DNA of 47,323 nt, from NCBI GenBank assembly GCA_903889795.1, contig CAISYW010000080.1, positions 1 through 47,323 of the forward strand, given 5' to 3'. The position numbers were made by a program, and so were the translations under genes. Position 1 is the first letter of the stretch. Every line of letters begins with the position of its first letter. Below are positions 40,086 to 47,323 of this stretch, one piece after another. Origin of the DNA: an uncultured Chlamydiae bacterium (GTDB lineage Bacteria > Chlamydiota > Chlamydiia > Chlamydiales > SM23-39). The notes beneath the pieces are model-generated. The model saw nothing but the letters and a program-made list of their open reading frames with translations. It was not told where the DNA came from and searched no databases.

Positions 40086-42366
40086 TGTCTCTCCATAATT
40101 TTCCCATGATCTGTCCAATGGCCAATCCACCATCGTTCGATGGGATTTGATGATGCCAAAATGGTTTGAACCCGGACTGTCTCAGCTCAGCGATGGCTCT
40201 TTCAGTCAAAAGCTTGTTTTGCATCACGCCGCCGGTGAGTAATACATTTTCCATGGAAGCTTTTTGGGCGATGGCCGCAACAACCTGCGCTAATGCAAGA
40301 TGAAAGGAGAATGCAATCTCTGATAAGGCCACGCCCCGCATTTTGTCTTCGAAGATCTGTCGGACCATATCTCGCCAATCGATGAGCCAGATCTCTTTTT
40401 CCTTTAATAAAGGGATTGTGTAGCGCGGGGAGGCGTTTTCGGCTTTCGCGGCAAGATCTTCCAGGCTAAGCGCGGCATGTCCTTCATGATGGCTGATTAA
40501 ACAGCAGTTTAATAAAGCACTGACAGCATCAAACAGACGTCCCATACTGCTGCACACTGGAGCATTGATTCCTTTGATCAAAGCAGTTGATAAGATCTCG
40601 AGCTCCTCATCGCTAAAGGCGGCGGTTGTCCATGTTTTACAAATGGGCGGAAGAGGGTATCCAAAAATTGCGTGCAATACGCCTAATGCCGATCGGCGAG
40701 GTTCTTTGACTGCTTTCTCAGATCCGGGCAATTGAAACGGATATAGGCTCGCAAAATGGCCTATGCCGTCTTCTTTGACAATAAACGCTTCGCCGCCCCA
40801 GATCGTATGATCGTCGCCAAGTCCCGTCCCGTCCCATGAAAGACTCAGTAGCGGGGGAGATAGTTGATTATCCATCATGCCGGAATAGACATGGGCTTGA
40901 TGATGTTGAATTGTCTCAGTAGCAATAGCGCGATTTTGTAAATAATGTCTCGAATAGTAATCGGGATGAGAATCGCTGACTCCAATGGAAGGAGTGATGT
41001 TTAATAATTTTTCCCAGCTATTTACTTCCTGATCATAGACTTGGCAAAGTTCGATCGAATCTAAATTCCCTATGTGTTGGCTGCCATAAATCCGACGATT
41101 CGTTACTAGGGCGAAGCTGTTTTTCAGATGGCCGCCCGAGGCGATCATCGAAGCGGAAGGATGAAGGTGTTCGGGAATGTTGATTGCATAAGGAATGAAA
41201 CCGCGCGCGCGCCGCATGATCGTAGGCTGATCATCAATGATTTGAACAATCGAGTCGTCCAGTCGGTGGATGATGCGGCGATTATGGACTAAAAAGCCGT
41301 CAGCAACATGAGAAAGCTGGTTAAATGCTTCCTCCTCCGTAATGCAAAGCGCTCTTTCAGAAATGTTTCCGCTCGTCGCAACAAGAGGTCTCTGTAAAGC
41401 GCTCATTAATAAGTGCTGCAATGGATTGTGCGCTAGCATCATGCCATAATAGGGGCTATCAAATGCGACGGATGGAGCGATTTGATGCCGGCCGGCTCGT
41501 TTTTTCAGTAAGACAATGGGGGCTGCGGGGGAGGTTAAAATTTGCTCGGCTGTTTGACTCATCTCGGCGATTTGTTTGATATAAGAGAGATCGGGCATAA
41601 GCAAGGCGAAAGGTTTTTTTGCACGCCGTTTTAGCGTGCGCAGCCGCATGACCGCTTCTTCATTTGTCGCATCGACCAAGAGTAAAAATCCGCCGGTATT
41701 TTTAACGGCCACAATTTTACCCTGGAGTAAAAGTTCAATGGCCGATGCCAGCGCCTCATGTTTGGCAGCGAGTAAATTTTTCTGGGGATCCAGTAGCCGC
41801 AGCAAGGGTCCGCACTGGGGGCAGCAATTTGTTTGCGAATAGAAGCGGCGATCCGATGGGTTGGTATATTCCCTTTGGCAGAGATTGCACATAGAAAAAT
41901 CGATCATGGTGGTATTGGCGCGGTCAAAGGGCATGCCTAAAAATATGCTGAATCGCGGTCCGCAAGTCATGCAATGCAAAAAGGGGTAGCGATAGCGGCG
42001 ATTTGTCGGATCGGATAATTCTTGTAAGCATTTCTGACACATGGCGCTATCGGGAAGAAGGGCGAGGGTTGTGTTAGAATGGCTTTCGCTCATTTCGATT
42101 TCAAAGCCTTTCGCATCTCGCAAAGATGTCTCGATAACTTTGATTTCAGAAATGATCGCCCGCTCCGGTTTGGTAGCGAGAAGATCTCTTTGGAAATCGG
42201 TTAGCGTCCGGACGTCGCCCTGGACATCGATATCTACGCCTGTGCTGGTGTTTCTGATGTTGCCTTTTAGTCCATGCTGATTGGCAAGACGATATACAAA
42301 GGGTCTAAACCCAACGCCTTGAACAGATCCGCCGATTGCAATGAGTAATCTTTTAGTTTGCGACAT
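40063..42366 (-). CDS. hypF: Carbamoyltransferase HypF
   Basis: 767 residues, full length. HypF uses carbamoyl phosphate to carbamoylate HypE. Its domains appear in order. An acylphosphatase (GSVQGVGFRPFVYRLA) comes first. Two zinc-finger-like C4 units follow: CQKCLQEL...CMTCGPRF and CNLCQREY...CCPQCGP. Next comes a YrdC-like domain (KRRAKKPFALLMPDL, TSGNISERAL). The C-terminal Kae1-like domain has QHHQAHVYSGMMD and LLTGGVMQNKLLTERAI. It overlaps hypA by 14 bases and hypC by 23. Confidence 0.97.
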   Translation of the reverse strand: MSQTKRLLIAIGGSVQGVGFRPFVYRLANQHGLKGNIRNTSTGVDIDVQGDVRTLTDFQRDLLATKPERAIISEIKVIETSLRDAKGFEIEMSESHSNTTLALLPDSAMCQKCLQELSDPTNRRYRYPFLHCMTCGPRFSIFLGMPFDRANTTMIDFSMCNLCQREYTNPSDRRFYSQTNCCPQCGPLLRLLDPQKNLLAAKHEALASAIELLLQGKIVAVKNTGGFLLLVDATNEEAVMRLRTLKRRAKKPFALLMPDLSYIKQIAEMSQTAEQILTSPAAPIVLLKKRAGRHQIAPSVAFDSPYYGMMLAHNPLQHLLMSALQRPLVATSGNISERALCITEEEAFNQLSHVADGFLVHNRRIIHRLDDSIVQIIDDQPTIMRRARGFIPYAINIPEHLHPSASMIASGGHLKNSFALVTNRRIYGSQHIGNLDSIELCQVYDQEVNSWEKLLNITPSIGVSDSHPDYYSRHYLQNRAIATETIQHHQAHVYSGMMDNQLSPPLLSLSWDGTGLGDDHTIWGGEAFIVKEDGIGHFASLYPFQLPGSEKAVKEPRRSALGVLHAIFGYPLPPICKTWTTAAFSDEELEILSTALIKGINAPVCSSMGRLFDAVSALLNCCLISHHEGHAALSLEDLAAKAENASPRYTIPLLKEKEIWLIDWRDMVRQIFEDKMRGVALSEIAFSFHLALAQVVAAIAQKASMENVLLTGGVMQNKLLTERAIAELRQSGFKPFWHHQIPSNDGGLAIGQIMGKLWRDNVSGLSR

Positions 42367-42616
42367 CGATGCTCTTTAGAATGACTGCGTTCGCATGGGG
42401 GTCGTGGATATCTTGCGATTCTTCCGCGTCGATTTCCGCGTTTTGAGCAACGGTTCCTTGGGCAGCCAGATCAAAATGTTCTTTGAAGTGCTGTTTGGAC
42501 ATATGAGACAAAGCGCCCAATTTTACTGATACTTTGACCACTTTAAGTGATTTCTCTTCTTTGGCCAAAAGAATAATTTTACGGATTAAATTGTCCATTA
42601 CGCTTTTTTCGTGCAT
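42353..42616 (-). CDS. hypA: HypA-like nickel chaperone lacking the zinc domain
   Basis: 87 residues against about 113 normally. The N-terminal MHEKSVM keeps the nickel-binding MHE, and VKVSVKLGALSHMSKQHFKEHF and LAAQGTVAQNAEI match the HypA fold. The two CxxC pairs that should follow are absent; the protein has no cysteine at all. After AEID the sequence passes directly to an acidic, His-containing stretch (ESQDIHDPHAN) and a typical HypA ending AVILKSIDV. This indicates an in-frame loss of about 25-30 residues that spares both ends. It overlaps the protease gene by 19 bases. No hypB follows. Confidence 0.88.
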   Translation of the reverse strand: MHEKSVMDNLIRKIILLAKEEKSLKVVKVSVKLGALSHMSKQHFKEHFDLAAQGTVAQNAEIDAEESQDIHDPHANAVILKSIDVAN

Positions 42617-43071
42617 GTCCGGATGTCCTCTTCATTTAAAATATTTTGAGCCACGATGTCGATCACTTGTGCTACGGGAGCTGATAAGGTCGAACACATA
42701 TTATATTGATCGCCGCTGATCGCATAAATGATCAGCTTCGCGGGGAGTTGATTGAAGGCTTTAGCCAAATCAATTGCTTGGCTGACGCTTAGGCCATGTG
42801 TGGAAGTTTGAGGTGCATCGAGAGGGATTGGATGGAGCCGAGCATCGATTCGCTGCCAAGAGCCTGAAAGAGAGTCCGTAAAACAGGCGTCAATTAAATA
42901 AACAGTGGAGTGATCGGCAAAAACATCGATGAGTTCGGCGATATCTCCACGCAGCTTACAGAGTTTAACGTCCGCAGGGACTTTTCCTTTGAGAGCATCG
43001 ATGACAGCCCATCCGGCGCCGTCATCTCCTCTAAAGGGATTGCCCAGGCCGATAACAAGGGGTTTATTCAT
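42598..43071 (-). CDS. Hydrogenase large-subunit maturation protease
   Basis: About 157 residues from the ATG at 43071 (MNKPLVIGLGNPFRGDDGAG). The first metal/nickel-sensing acidic residue sits in GNPFRGDDGAG, as in HycI/HyaD/HoxW proteases. A second acidic residue and a His lie near VYLIDACFTD and STHGLSVSQAIDLA. The enzyme trims the C-terminal tail of the large subunit after nickel is inserted. The upstream frame extension to 43122 is inside the large-subunit gene. It overlaps that gene by eight bases. Confidence 0.93.
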   Translation of the reverse strand: MNKPLVIGLGNPFRGDDGAGWAVIDALKGKVPADVKLCKLRGDIAELIDVFADHSTVYLIDACFTDSLSGSWQRIDARLHPIPLDAPQTSTHGLSVSQAIDLAKAFNQLPAKLIIYAISGDQYNMCSTLSAPVAQVIDIVAQNILNEEDIRTCTKKA

Positions 43072-44401
43072 CAATGCGCAGCAATTTAATGAAATGGGTA
43101 GAACAGGAGATGCAGGGATCAAAATTGCGTATGGCTTGCTCGCACTTCCATCTCAGTTCCTCGTCCGGCATGGACATGTTGCCGCTGACATAGGCGTGCA
43201 AATCTTCTTCAATGGTCTTTTGATTTTGCGATGTGGGAGGAGTGATTTTTGCATCCTGGATCAGCCCCTGTTTGTCGAGATGATAGCGGTGATATAATAA
43301 GCCTCGCGGCGCTTCGCTGGCGCCGAAGCCGGTAGCGTCGCGTTTTACAATGGGAACGCAAGCGGGTCGTTTTTCTGAGTCGTAAGCGTCGATAATGCGT
43401 ATCGCCTCATCGCAAGCATAAAGAATTTCCAAGGCCCGAATGATAATGCTCCGGAATGGGTTGACGCATTTTTTTTCGAAGCCAATTGTCCGGATCATTT
43501 CTTTGACGATCGGCGATAGCTTTTCTTGAGCGAGATTATAACGCGCGATCGGACCGACGAGATAAGAGCCCTTATTTTTCATTTTCGAGTGCAAAGCCGT
43601 GCTGCGCTCAACGTGGACTTCTTCAAAATGCTTTTCATAATCCGCAACCTCGATCTTGAGGCCGGAAGAGGAGACGATGCGCCCTCTTGCCATCGGATAT
43701 TCATCAGGGTGAGACAGGGTAACGCATTCATAAGACTTTTCCAGTATTGGGAAATTAAATTTGTTGACCCAGGCGACCGTTTCTTGCGCATCATCGCGGG
43801 CTTCCAGTAAATGTTCACGCAATTTCAGCAGGTCCGCTTTTTTGGGTAGTTGGTAAAATCCGCCCACTTTGAAATTAATCGGATGGATCTCTCTTCCGCC
43901 CAGTAAACGAACGATTTCATTGCCGGCCTTTTTCAGACGCAGCCCTTTTTTCACAGTCATTGAATGGTCTTTTGCCATTTGAATCGCATCGGGATAGCCC
44001 AGGAAATCAGGTGCATGGAGCATGTAGACATGCAACGTGTGGCTCTCGATCCATTCTCCGCAATAAATTAAGCGGCGCAGCTGTTGGATATATTCGGGAA
44101 TGTTCAATCCCAGCGCATTTTCTATCGCGTTCACGGCGCTTGTTTGATAGGCAATGGGACATATTCCGCAAATGCGAGCGGTAATGTCAGGAGCGTCAGC
44201 CAGTTCGCGGCCGCGTAAAAAAGCTTCAAAAAAGCGAGGAGGTTCGAATATTTTTAGTTGCACTTCTTCAACTCGGTCGCCTTTCGTTCTGATATATAAC
44301 GATCCTTCGCCTTCCACGCGGGCCAGGTAATCGACGTGGATCGTCCGTGCTTTAGCGCCGACTTTCACTTTAAATTCTTTGTCAGAGTTTTTATCTGTCA
44401 T
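43064..44401 (-). CDS. hydA: [NiFe] hydrogenase large (alpha) subunit, group 3b type
   Basis: 445 residues. It carries the Ni-Fe(CN)2CO active site. The proximal cysteines lie in ARICGICPIAYQTSAVNAIE (Cys78 and Cys81) and the distal pair in DPCISCSTHF (Cys430 and Cys433), ending with His436. Nine residues (FIKLLRIDE) remain as the cleavable tail. The AYQ form of the L1 motif is typical of group 3 soluble enzymes. Together with the beta and gamma subunits upstream this indicates a group 3b NADP(H)-linked hydrogenase; group 3d is less likely because no HoxF/U genes are present. It overlaps the small-subunit gene by 11 bases. Confidence 0.97.
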   Translation of the reverse strand: MTDKNSDKEFKVKVGAKARTIHVDYLARVEGEGSLYIRTKGDRVEEVQLKIFEPPRFFEAFLRGRELADAPDITARICGICPIAYQTSAVNAIENALGLNIPEYIQQLRRLIYCGEWIESHTLHVYMLHAPDFLGYPDAIQMAKDHSMTVKKGLRLKKAGNEIVRLLGGREIHPINFKVGGFYQLPKKADLLKLREHLLEARDDAQETVAWVNKFNFPILEKSYECVTLSHPDEYPMARGRIVSSSGLKIEVADYEKHFEEVHVERSTALHSKMKNKGSYLVGPIARYNLAQEKLSPIVKEMIRTIGFEKKCVNPFRSIIIRALEILYACDEAIRIIDAYDSEKRPACVPIVKRDATGFGASEAPRGLLYHRYHLDKQGLIQDAKITPPTSQNQKTIEEDLHAYVSGNMSMPDEELRWKCEQAIRNFDPCISCSTHFIKLLRIDE

Positions 44402-45191
44402 ACTGTTCGCTTGCCTTTTGAAAAGCCTCTGTCGTGCAATTGTAGCTGCGTAAAAGTCCTCGAATCGAACCGGCCGACGTGCCGAATTCGGTTTCCCACC
44501 AACGTGTCAAGGCCAAGGGGTTTGCGGTTTCTTTGGGTCCAAAGCAGCCATAACAGCCGCGCTGATAGGAAGGGCATAGCGCTTCGCAGCCGGCATGAGT
44601 GATTGGGCCTAAACATGGGCTTCCGTATGCAACGGTCACGCAAATATTTCCCTTTTTTTTGCACTCTGTGCAGACACTGCAGCTTGAAACGGCAGGTTTT
44701 TTTCCGATAAGGAAACTATTGAGCACTTCTAATAATTGATATTTATTGATCGGACACCCGCGCAGTTCATAATCGACCTTTACGTGTTGGGAAATCGGGG
44801 TAGATGAAGTCAATGTACGGATATATTCCGGATGGGCGTACACAATTTTTTTGTATTCTTCGACGTTAGCGAAATTGCGCAAGGCTTGAATGCCTCCGGC
44901 TGTCGCGCATGCTCCGATCGTAATGAGTAACTTGGATTGGCTGCGAACTTCCTGAATTCTCTCTTTGTCATGTTCTGTTGTGATGGATCCCTCGACGAGA
45001 GAGATATCATAGGGGCCGGGCAGGAGGGCTTTCGAAGCTTCGGGAAAGTTAGCGATCTGCACTAACTCAGTGACAGCCAACAGTTCATCTTCGCAGTCGA
45101 GCAAAGATAATTGGCAGCCATCGCAGGAAGCAAACTTCCAAACAGCCAGTTTGGGCAGAGGTTCTTTTTTGAGGAGAGCCAGTTTGTTCAC
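44391..45191 (-). CDS. hydD: [NiFe] hydrogenase small (delta) subunit
   Basis: 266 residues from a GTG that directly follows the gamma-subunit stop, with AAGGAG upstream. It carries iron-sulfur clusters that pass electrons from the active site. The proximal cluster cysteines are in SCDGCQLSLLDCE (Cys23, Cys26), IGACATAGG and GCPINKYQL. Additional cysteines form CTECKKKGNIC and PCLGPITHAGC, then CPSYQRGCYGCFGP for distal clusters. There is no Tat signal, consistent with a cytosolic group 3 enzyme. EGSITTEHDKERI is also conserved. Confidence 0.96.
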   Translation of the reverse strand: MNKLALLKKEPLPKLAVWKFASCDGCQLSLLDCEDELLAVTELVQIANFPEASKALLPGPYDISLVEGSITTEHDKERIQEVRSQSKLLITIGACATAGGIQALRNFANVEEYKKIVYAHPEYIRTLTSSTPISQHVKVDYELRGCPINKYQLLEVLNSFLIGKKPAVSSCSVCTECKKKGNICVTVAYGSPCLGPITHAGCEALCPSYQRGCYGCFGPKETANPLALTRWWETEFGTSAGSIRGLLRSYNCTTEAFQKASEQYDR

Positions 45192-46025
45192 TTATAGCTC
45201 CTTGATCGTTAGCCAGGTTTTGAGTTGCTCGTATGAAAATATGGGTCCGTCTTTGCATATAAAATAGGGGCCGTATTGACAATGCCCGCAAAAGCCGACA
45301 GCGCAAAGCATATTTCTTTCCATCGACAAATAGACGTTCTGTTCAACGATTTTCGAGCGTATGAGTTCCTGGATGCCTACTTTCATCATGATTTCCGGTC
45401 CGCAGAGAAGTGCAAGGGTGTTTTCAGGATGTCGAAGGTGTTTGGCGATCAAAGATGTGACAAAACCGACATGTCCGCTCCAGTTCGCAGCGGCACGATC
45501 GAGGGAGGTTTGGATTTCAAATCCCAGCCCTTGCCAATGCTGCAGCTCATTTTTGAACAAAAGATCTTCCGGGGTTCTCGTGCCATACAAGAGCGTGATT
45601 TTTTTATAATCCTTTCGATTGGCGGCCAGATGATATAAGACAGGGCGCAGCGGAGCCAAACCCAATCCGCCGGCAATCACCAGAACATCGCAATTTTTTT
45701 TGGATAGAGGCCAATGGTTGCCGAAGGGGCCGCGGACTCCGATTTCATCCCCTTTTTTTAAATGCTGCATTGCGTTTGTCACAGCTCCAACGGCGCGAAT
45801 CGTATGGATCCATTCGCCCTTTTTCGCCGGATCGCCGCTGATCGAAATGGGGACTTCCCCAAATCCGAAGTGGTACAGCATGTTAAATTGACCGGGCAAA
45901 AAAGCGAGGACTTCTCCATTGCGCGGAGTGAGAGCCAGGGTAAAGATGTCATTCGTCTCTTGTACAACCGATTTAATTTGATATGTCTTCGGCAATAAAA
46001 TGAGTTTTTTTTGGCTTGTTTCCAT
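45192..46025 (-). CDS. hydG: Hydrogenase gamma subunit: FAD/NAD(P)-binding with [2Fe-2S]
   Basis: About 277 residues from the ATG at 46025; a TTG at 46034 overlapping the beta stop as TTGA is the alternative. It belongs to the ferredoxin-NADP reductase-like family also found in sulfhydrogenases and dihydroorotate dehydrogenase PyrK. FLPGQFNMLYHFGFGEVPIS is the flavin segment and VIAGGLGLAPLRPVLYHL the nucleotide loop. MERNMLCAVGFCGHCQYGPY holds three of the four [2Fe-2S] cysteines and the fourth lies in FICKDGPIF. It passes electrons between the hydrogenase and NAD(P)H. Confidence 0.95.
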   Translation of the reverse strand: METSQKKLILLPKTYQIKSVVQETNDIFTLALTPRNGEVLAFLPGQFNMLYHFGFGEVPISISGDPAKKGEWIHTIRAVGAVTNAMQHLKKGDEIGVRGPFGNHWPLSKKNCDVLVIAGGLGLAPLRPVLYHLAANRKDYKKITLLYGTRTPEDLLFKNELQHWQGLGFEIQTSLDRAAANWSGHVGFVTSLIAKHLRHPENTLALLCGPEIMMKVGIQELIRSKIVEQNVYLSMERNMLCAVGFCGHCQYGPYFICKDGPIFSYEQLKTWLTIKEL

Positions 46026-46030
46026 GTTTT

Positions 46031-47170
46031 TCAACTTGATCGGCTGTTGTTTACATCGCTTTCAGTTTTTAGCTCTTGTAATTCTTCCGTTACATCGATG
46101 CCAACCGGACACCAGGTAATGCACCGCCCGCAGCCGACACATCCTGACGTGCCAAACTGGTCCTTCCATGTTCCGAATTTATGTGTCAGCCATTGGCGAT
46201 AACGCGATTTTGCTGATTGGCGTATGCTGCCGCCATGAACATATGAATGCGACAAATTGAAACAGGAATCCCAATTTTGCCAGCGATCGACATGGCTTTT
46301 ATCTAAGCTGACCCTGTCCGTGATATCGGAGCAAAAGCAGGTCGGACAGACCATTGTGCAATTGGTGCAATTCAGACAACGCTCCGCCACATGATCCCAT
46401 CGTTTGCAATTCCAGCTTTGCAACAGCATTTTATGAACATGTTCATTATCTACTTGGCGAACCATCTCTTTTTTGTTTTTTTCGACAAGATGATGGGCTG
46501 ATTGACATTTTGTTTGATCTGCGGGCGGCAATGCCAATTGATCGCAAAGAGCTTTTCCTTTAGGAGAACCGATGTCGACGATAAAATAATGATCTTTGTC
46601 ATTGATAACTTCGGTTAAAGCTAAATCATAACCCTCTTTGACCTCAGGCCCCGTGCCCATCGACGCACAAAAACAGGTGTTTACCGCCTGAGTGCAGTGT
46701 ACGGCCACCAGGAAGAGATTTTCCCTTCGCTGCTGATATTGTTGGTAGACGGCAATCTGATGATTAAAGACTTTGTCCTGGATCAATATCGCTTGCATCT
46801 CACAAGCCCTGACTCCAATAAAAGCCATTTTCTTAATGGGGGGAGTCGTTTCTTTGAAAACGATCATTCCATTATCTTGCTTGCGTGTTGAAAACAGATG
46901 CTCGCGAGGAGGAAAGAGATGTTTTTTCCAACTGTGAGGTCCTAGATTATATCCAAAATATGCTTGATCGCTGCGCCGTTTAAGACGGTAGCGCCCGGGG
47001 TCTTGTTCATCTACCCAGCCGATGGGCAAATCTTGAGCGGATTGAATCTCATCACAGATGATGACTTCATTTCGAATGGTTGGCCCTAAGAGCTTATAAC
47101 CATCGTTTTGAATCAAATTGAGTAGTTGTTGGAATTGATTGGTAGTACAGAGTAATTTTGTTTTAGCCAC
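46031..47170 (-). CDS. hydB: Hydrogenase beta subunit: two [4Fe-4S] clusters (sulfite reductase A-like)
   Basis: 379 residues from a GTG at 47170. The sequence resembles anaerobic sulfite reductase subunit A and the beta subunit of Pyrococcus sulfhydrogenase. MAFIGVRACEMQAILIQDKV is a typical internal motif. Two C-terminal cluster motifs follow: CLNCTNCTMVCPTCFCSD and CVGCGRCITWCPVGIDVTEE. It is the first gene of the hydBGDA-hyp locus; any promoter must lie in 47171-47323 or further right. It is likely the external electron-exchange module with the gamma subunit. Confidence 0.95.
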   Translation of the reverse strand: MAKTKLLCTTNQFQQLLNLIQNDGYKLLGPTIRNEVIICDEIQSAQDLPIGWVDEQDPGRYRLKRRSDQAYFGYNLGPHSWKKHLFPPREHLFSTRKQDNGMIVFKETTPPIKKMAFIGVRACEMQAILIQDKVFNHQIAVYQQYQQRRENLFLVAVHCTQAVNTCFCASMGTGPEVKEGYDLALTEVINDKDHYFIVDIGSPKGKALCDQLALPPADQTKCQSAHHLVEKNKKEMVRQVDNEHVHKMLLQSWNCKRWDHVAERCLNCTNCTMVCPTCFCSDITDRVSLDKSHVDRWQNWDSCFNLSHSYVHGGSIRQSAKSRYRQWLTHKFGTWKDQFGTSGCVGCGRCITWCPVGIDVTEELQELKTESDVNNSRSS

Positions 47171-47202
47171 ACGCTGCTCTGATAAAAATGAACGTCACAA
47201 AG

Positions 47203-47218
47203 AGCCGCAAAAGCGGCT
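47203..47218. terminator. Hairpin upstream of the hydrogenase operon
   Basis: AGCCGC-AAAA-GCGGCT is a perfect 6-bp stem 33 bases before hydB. It could end a gene lying to the right of the window on the minus strand (CTTT follows on that strand) or sit in the hydB leader. The remaining 105 bases to the window end are AT-rich, with a long T run, and contain no gene that I can support. Confidence 0.4.
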
Positions 47219-47323
47219 TGTTGCGCAGTGTGCCACCTATATTTTTTTTTTAAAATAAAAAGTTATTTCGACGTTATTTTGTAATGTATTAACCCGCTGG
47301 CCAAATATGAGACAAATAGCTTG

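Overview
The window looks like the chromosome of an environmental, amoeba-type chlamydia (order Parachlamydiales). The main evidence is gene order. tilS-ftsH, pnp-rpsO-tadA and rpmE-prfA-prmC-ffh-rpsP-trmD-rplS-rnhB-gmk-(small ORF)-metG-recD follow the order I know from Chlamydia trachomatis (CT840-844 and CT022-033). A TyrP-type amino acid permease and two members of the chlamydial CHLPS (DUF818) hydrolase family support this. Genus and species cannot be told from the sequence alone.

Layout. 1-3.6 kb: end of tilS, a 165-bp palindromic element, then ftsH. 3.6-12.4 kb: a small unknown gene with a strong promoter, tyrP, a YchJ-like gene with no normal start codon, an archaeal-type aspartyl-tRNA synthetase fused to a YbaK-like editing domain, pnp, rpsO, a coiled-coil protein, tadA, and a small gene with a possible frameshift. 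12.5-15.2 kb: a large CHLPS-hydrolase/leucine-rich-repeat protein, followed by a graveyard with an internally deleted IS5-type element and a P-type ATPase fragment. 15.3-21.1 kb: a dense plus-strand translation operon from rpmE to rnhB. 21.1-25.0 kb: three minus-strand, host-interaction-like genes (unknown, CHLPS hydrolase, ATAD3-like membrane AAA ATPase) that split the conserved rnhB-gmk neighbourhood. 25.3-31.6 kb: a second 165-bp palindrome, then yicC, gmk, an omega-like ORF, metG and recD2. 31.8-33.3 kb: a proline-rich repeat protein.

33.5-47.3 kb is a metabolic island. A Nudix hydrolase gene lies divergent to a plus-strand row of a Dps-like ferritin, an acetolactate decarboxylase-like protein and catabolic acetolactate synthase. 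Converging on these is a minus-strand locus of eleven overlapping or abutting genes. It encodes a complete group 3b-type [NiFe] hydrogenase in the order beta-gamma-delta-alpha (the hydBGDA order of Pyrococcus sulfhydrogenase), its C-terminal protease, HypA, HypF, HypC, HypD, HypE and a NiCoT nickel permease. HypB is absent and HypA has lost its zinc domain. Read together, the island suggests a cell that can exchange electrons between NAD(P)H and H2 and can ferment pyruvate toward acetoin, which is unlike classical energy-parasitic chlamydiae.

No tRNA, rRNA or CRISPR array was recognised. All calls come from reading the sequence; no database search was possible.
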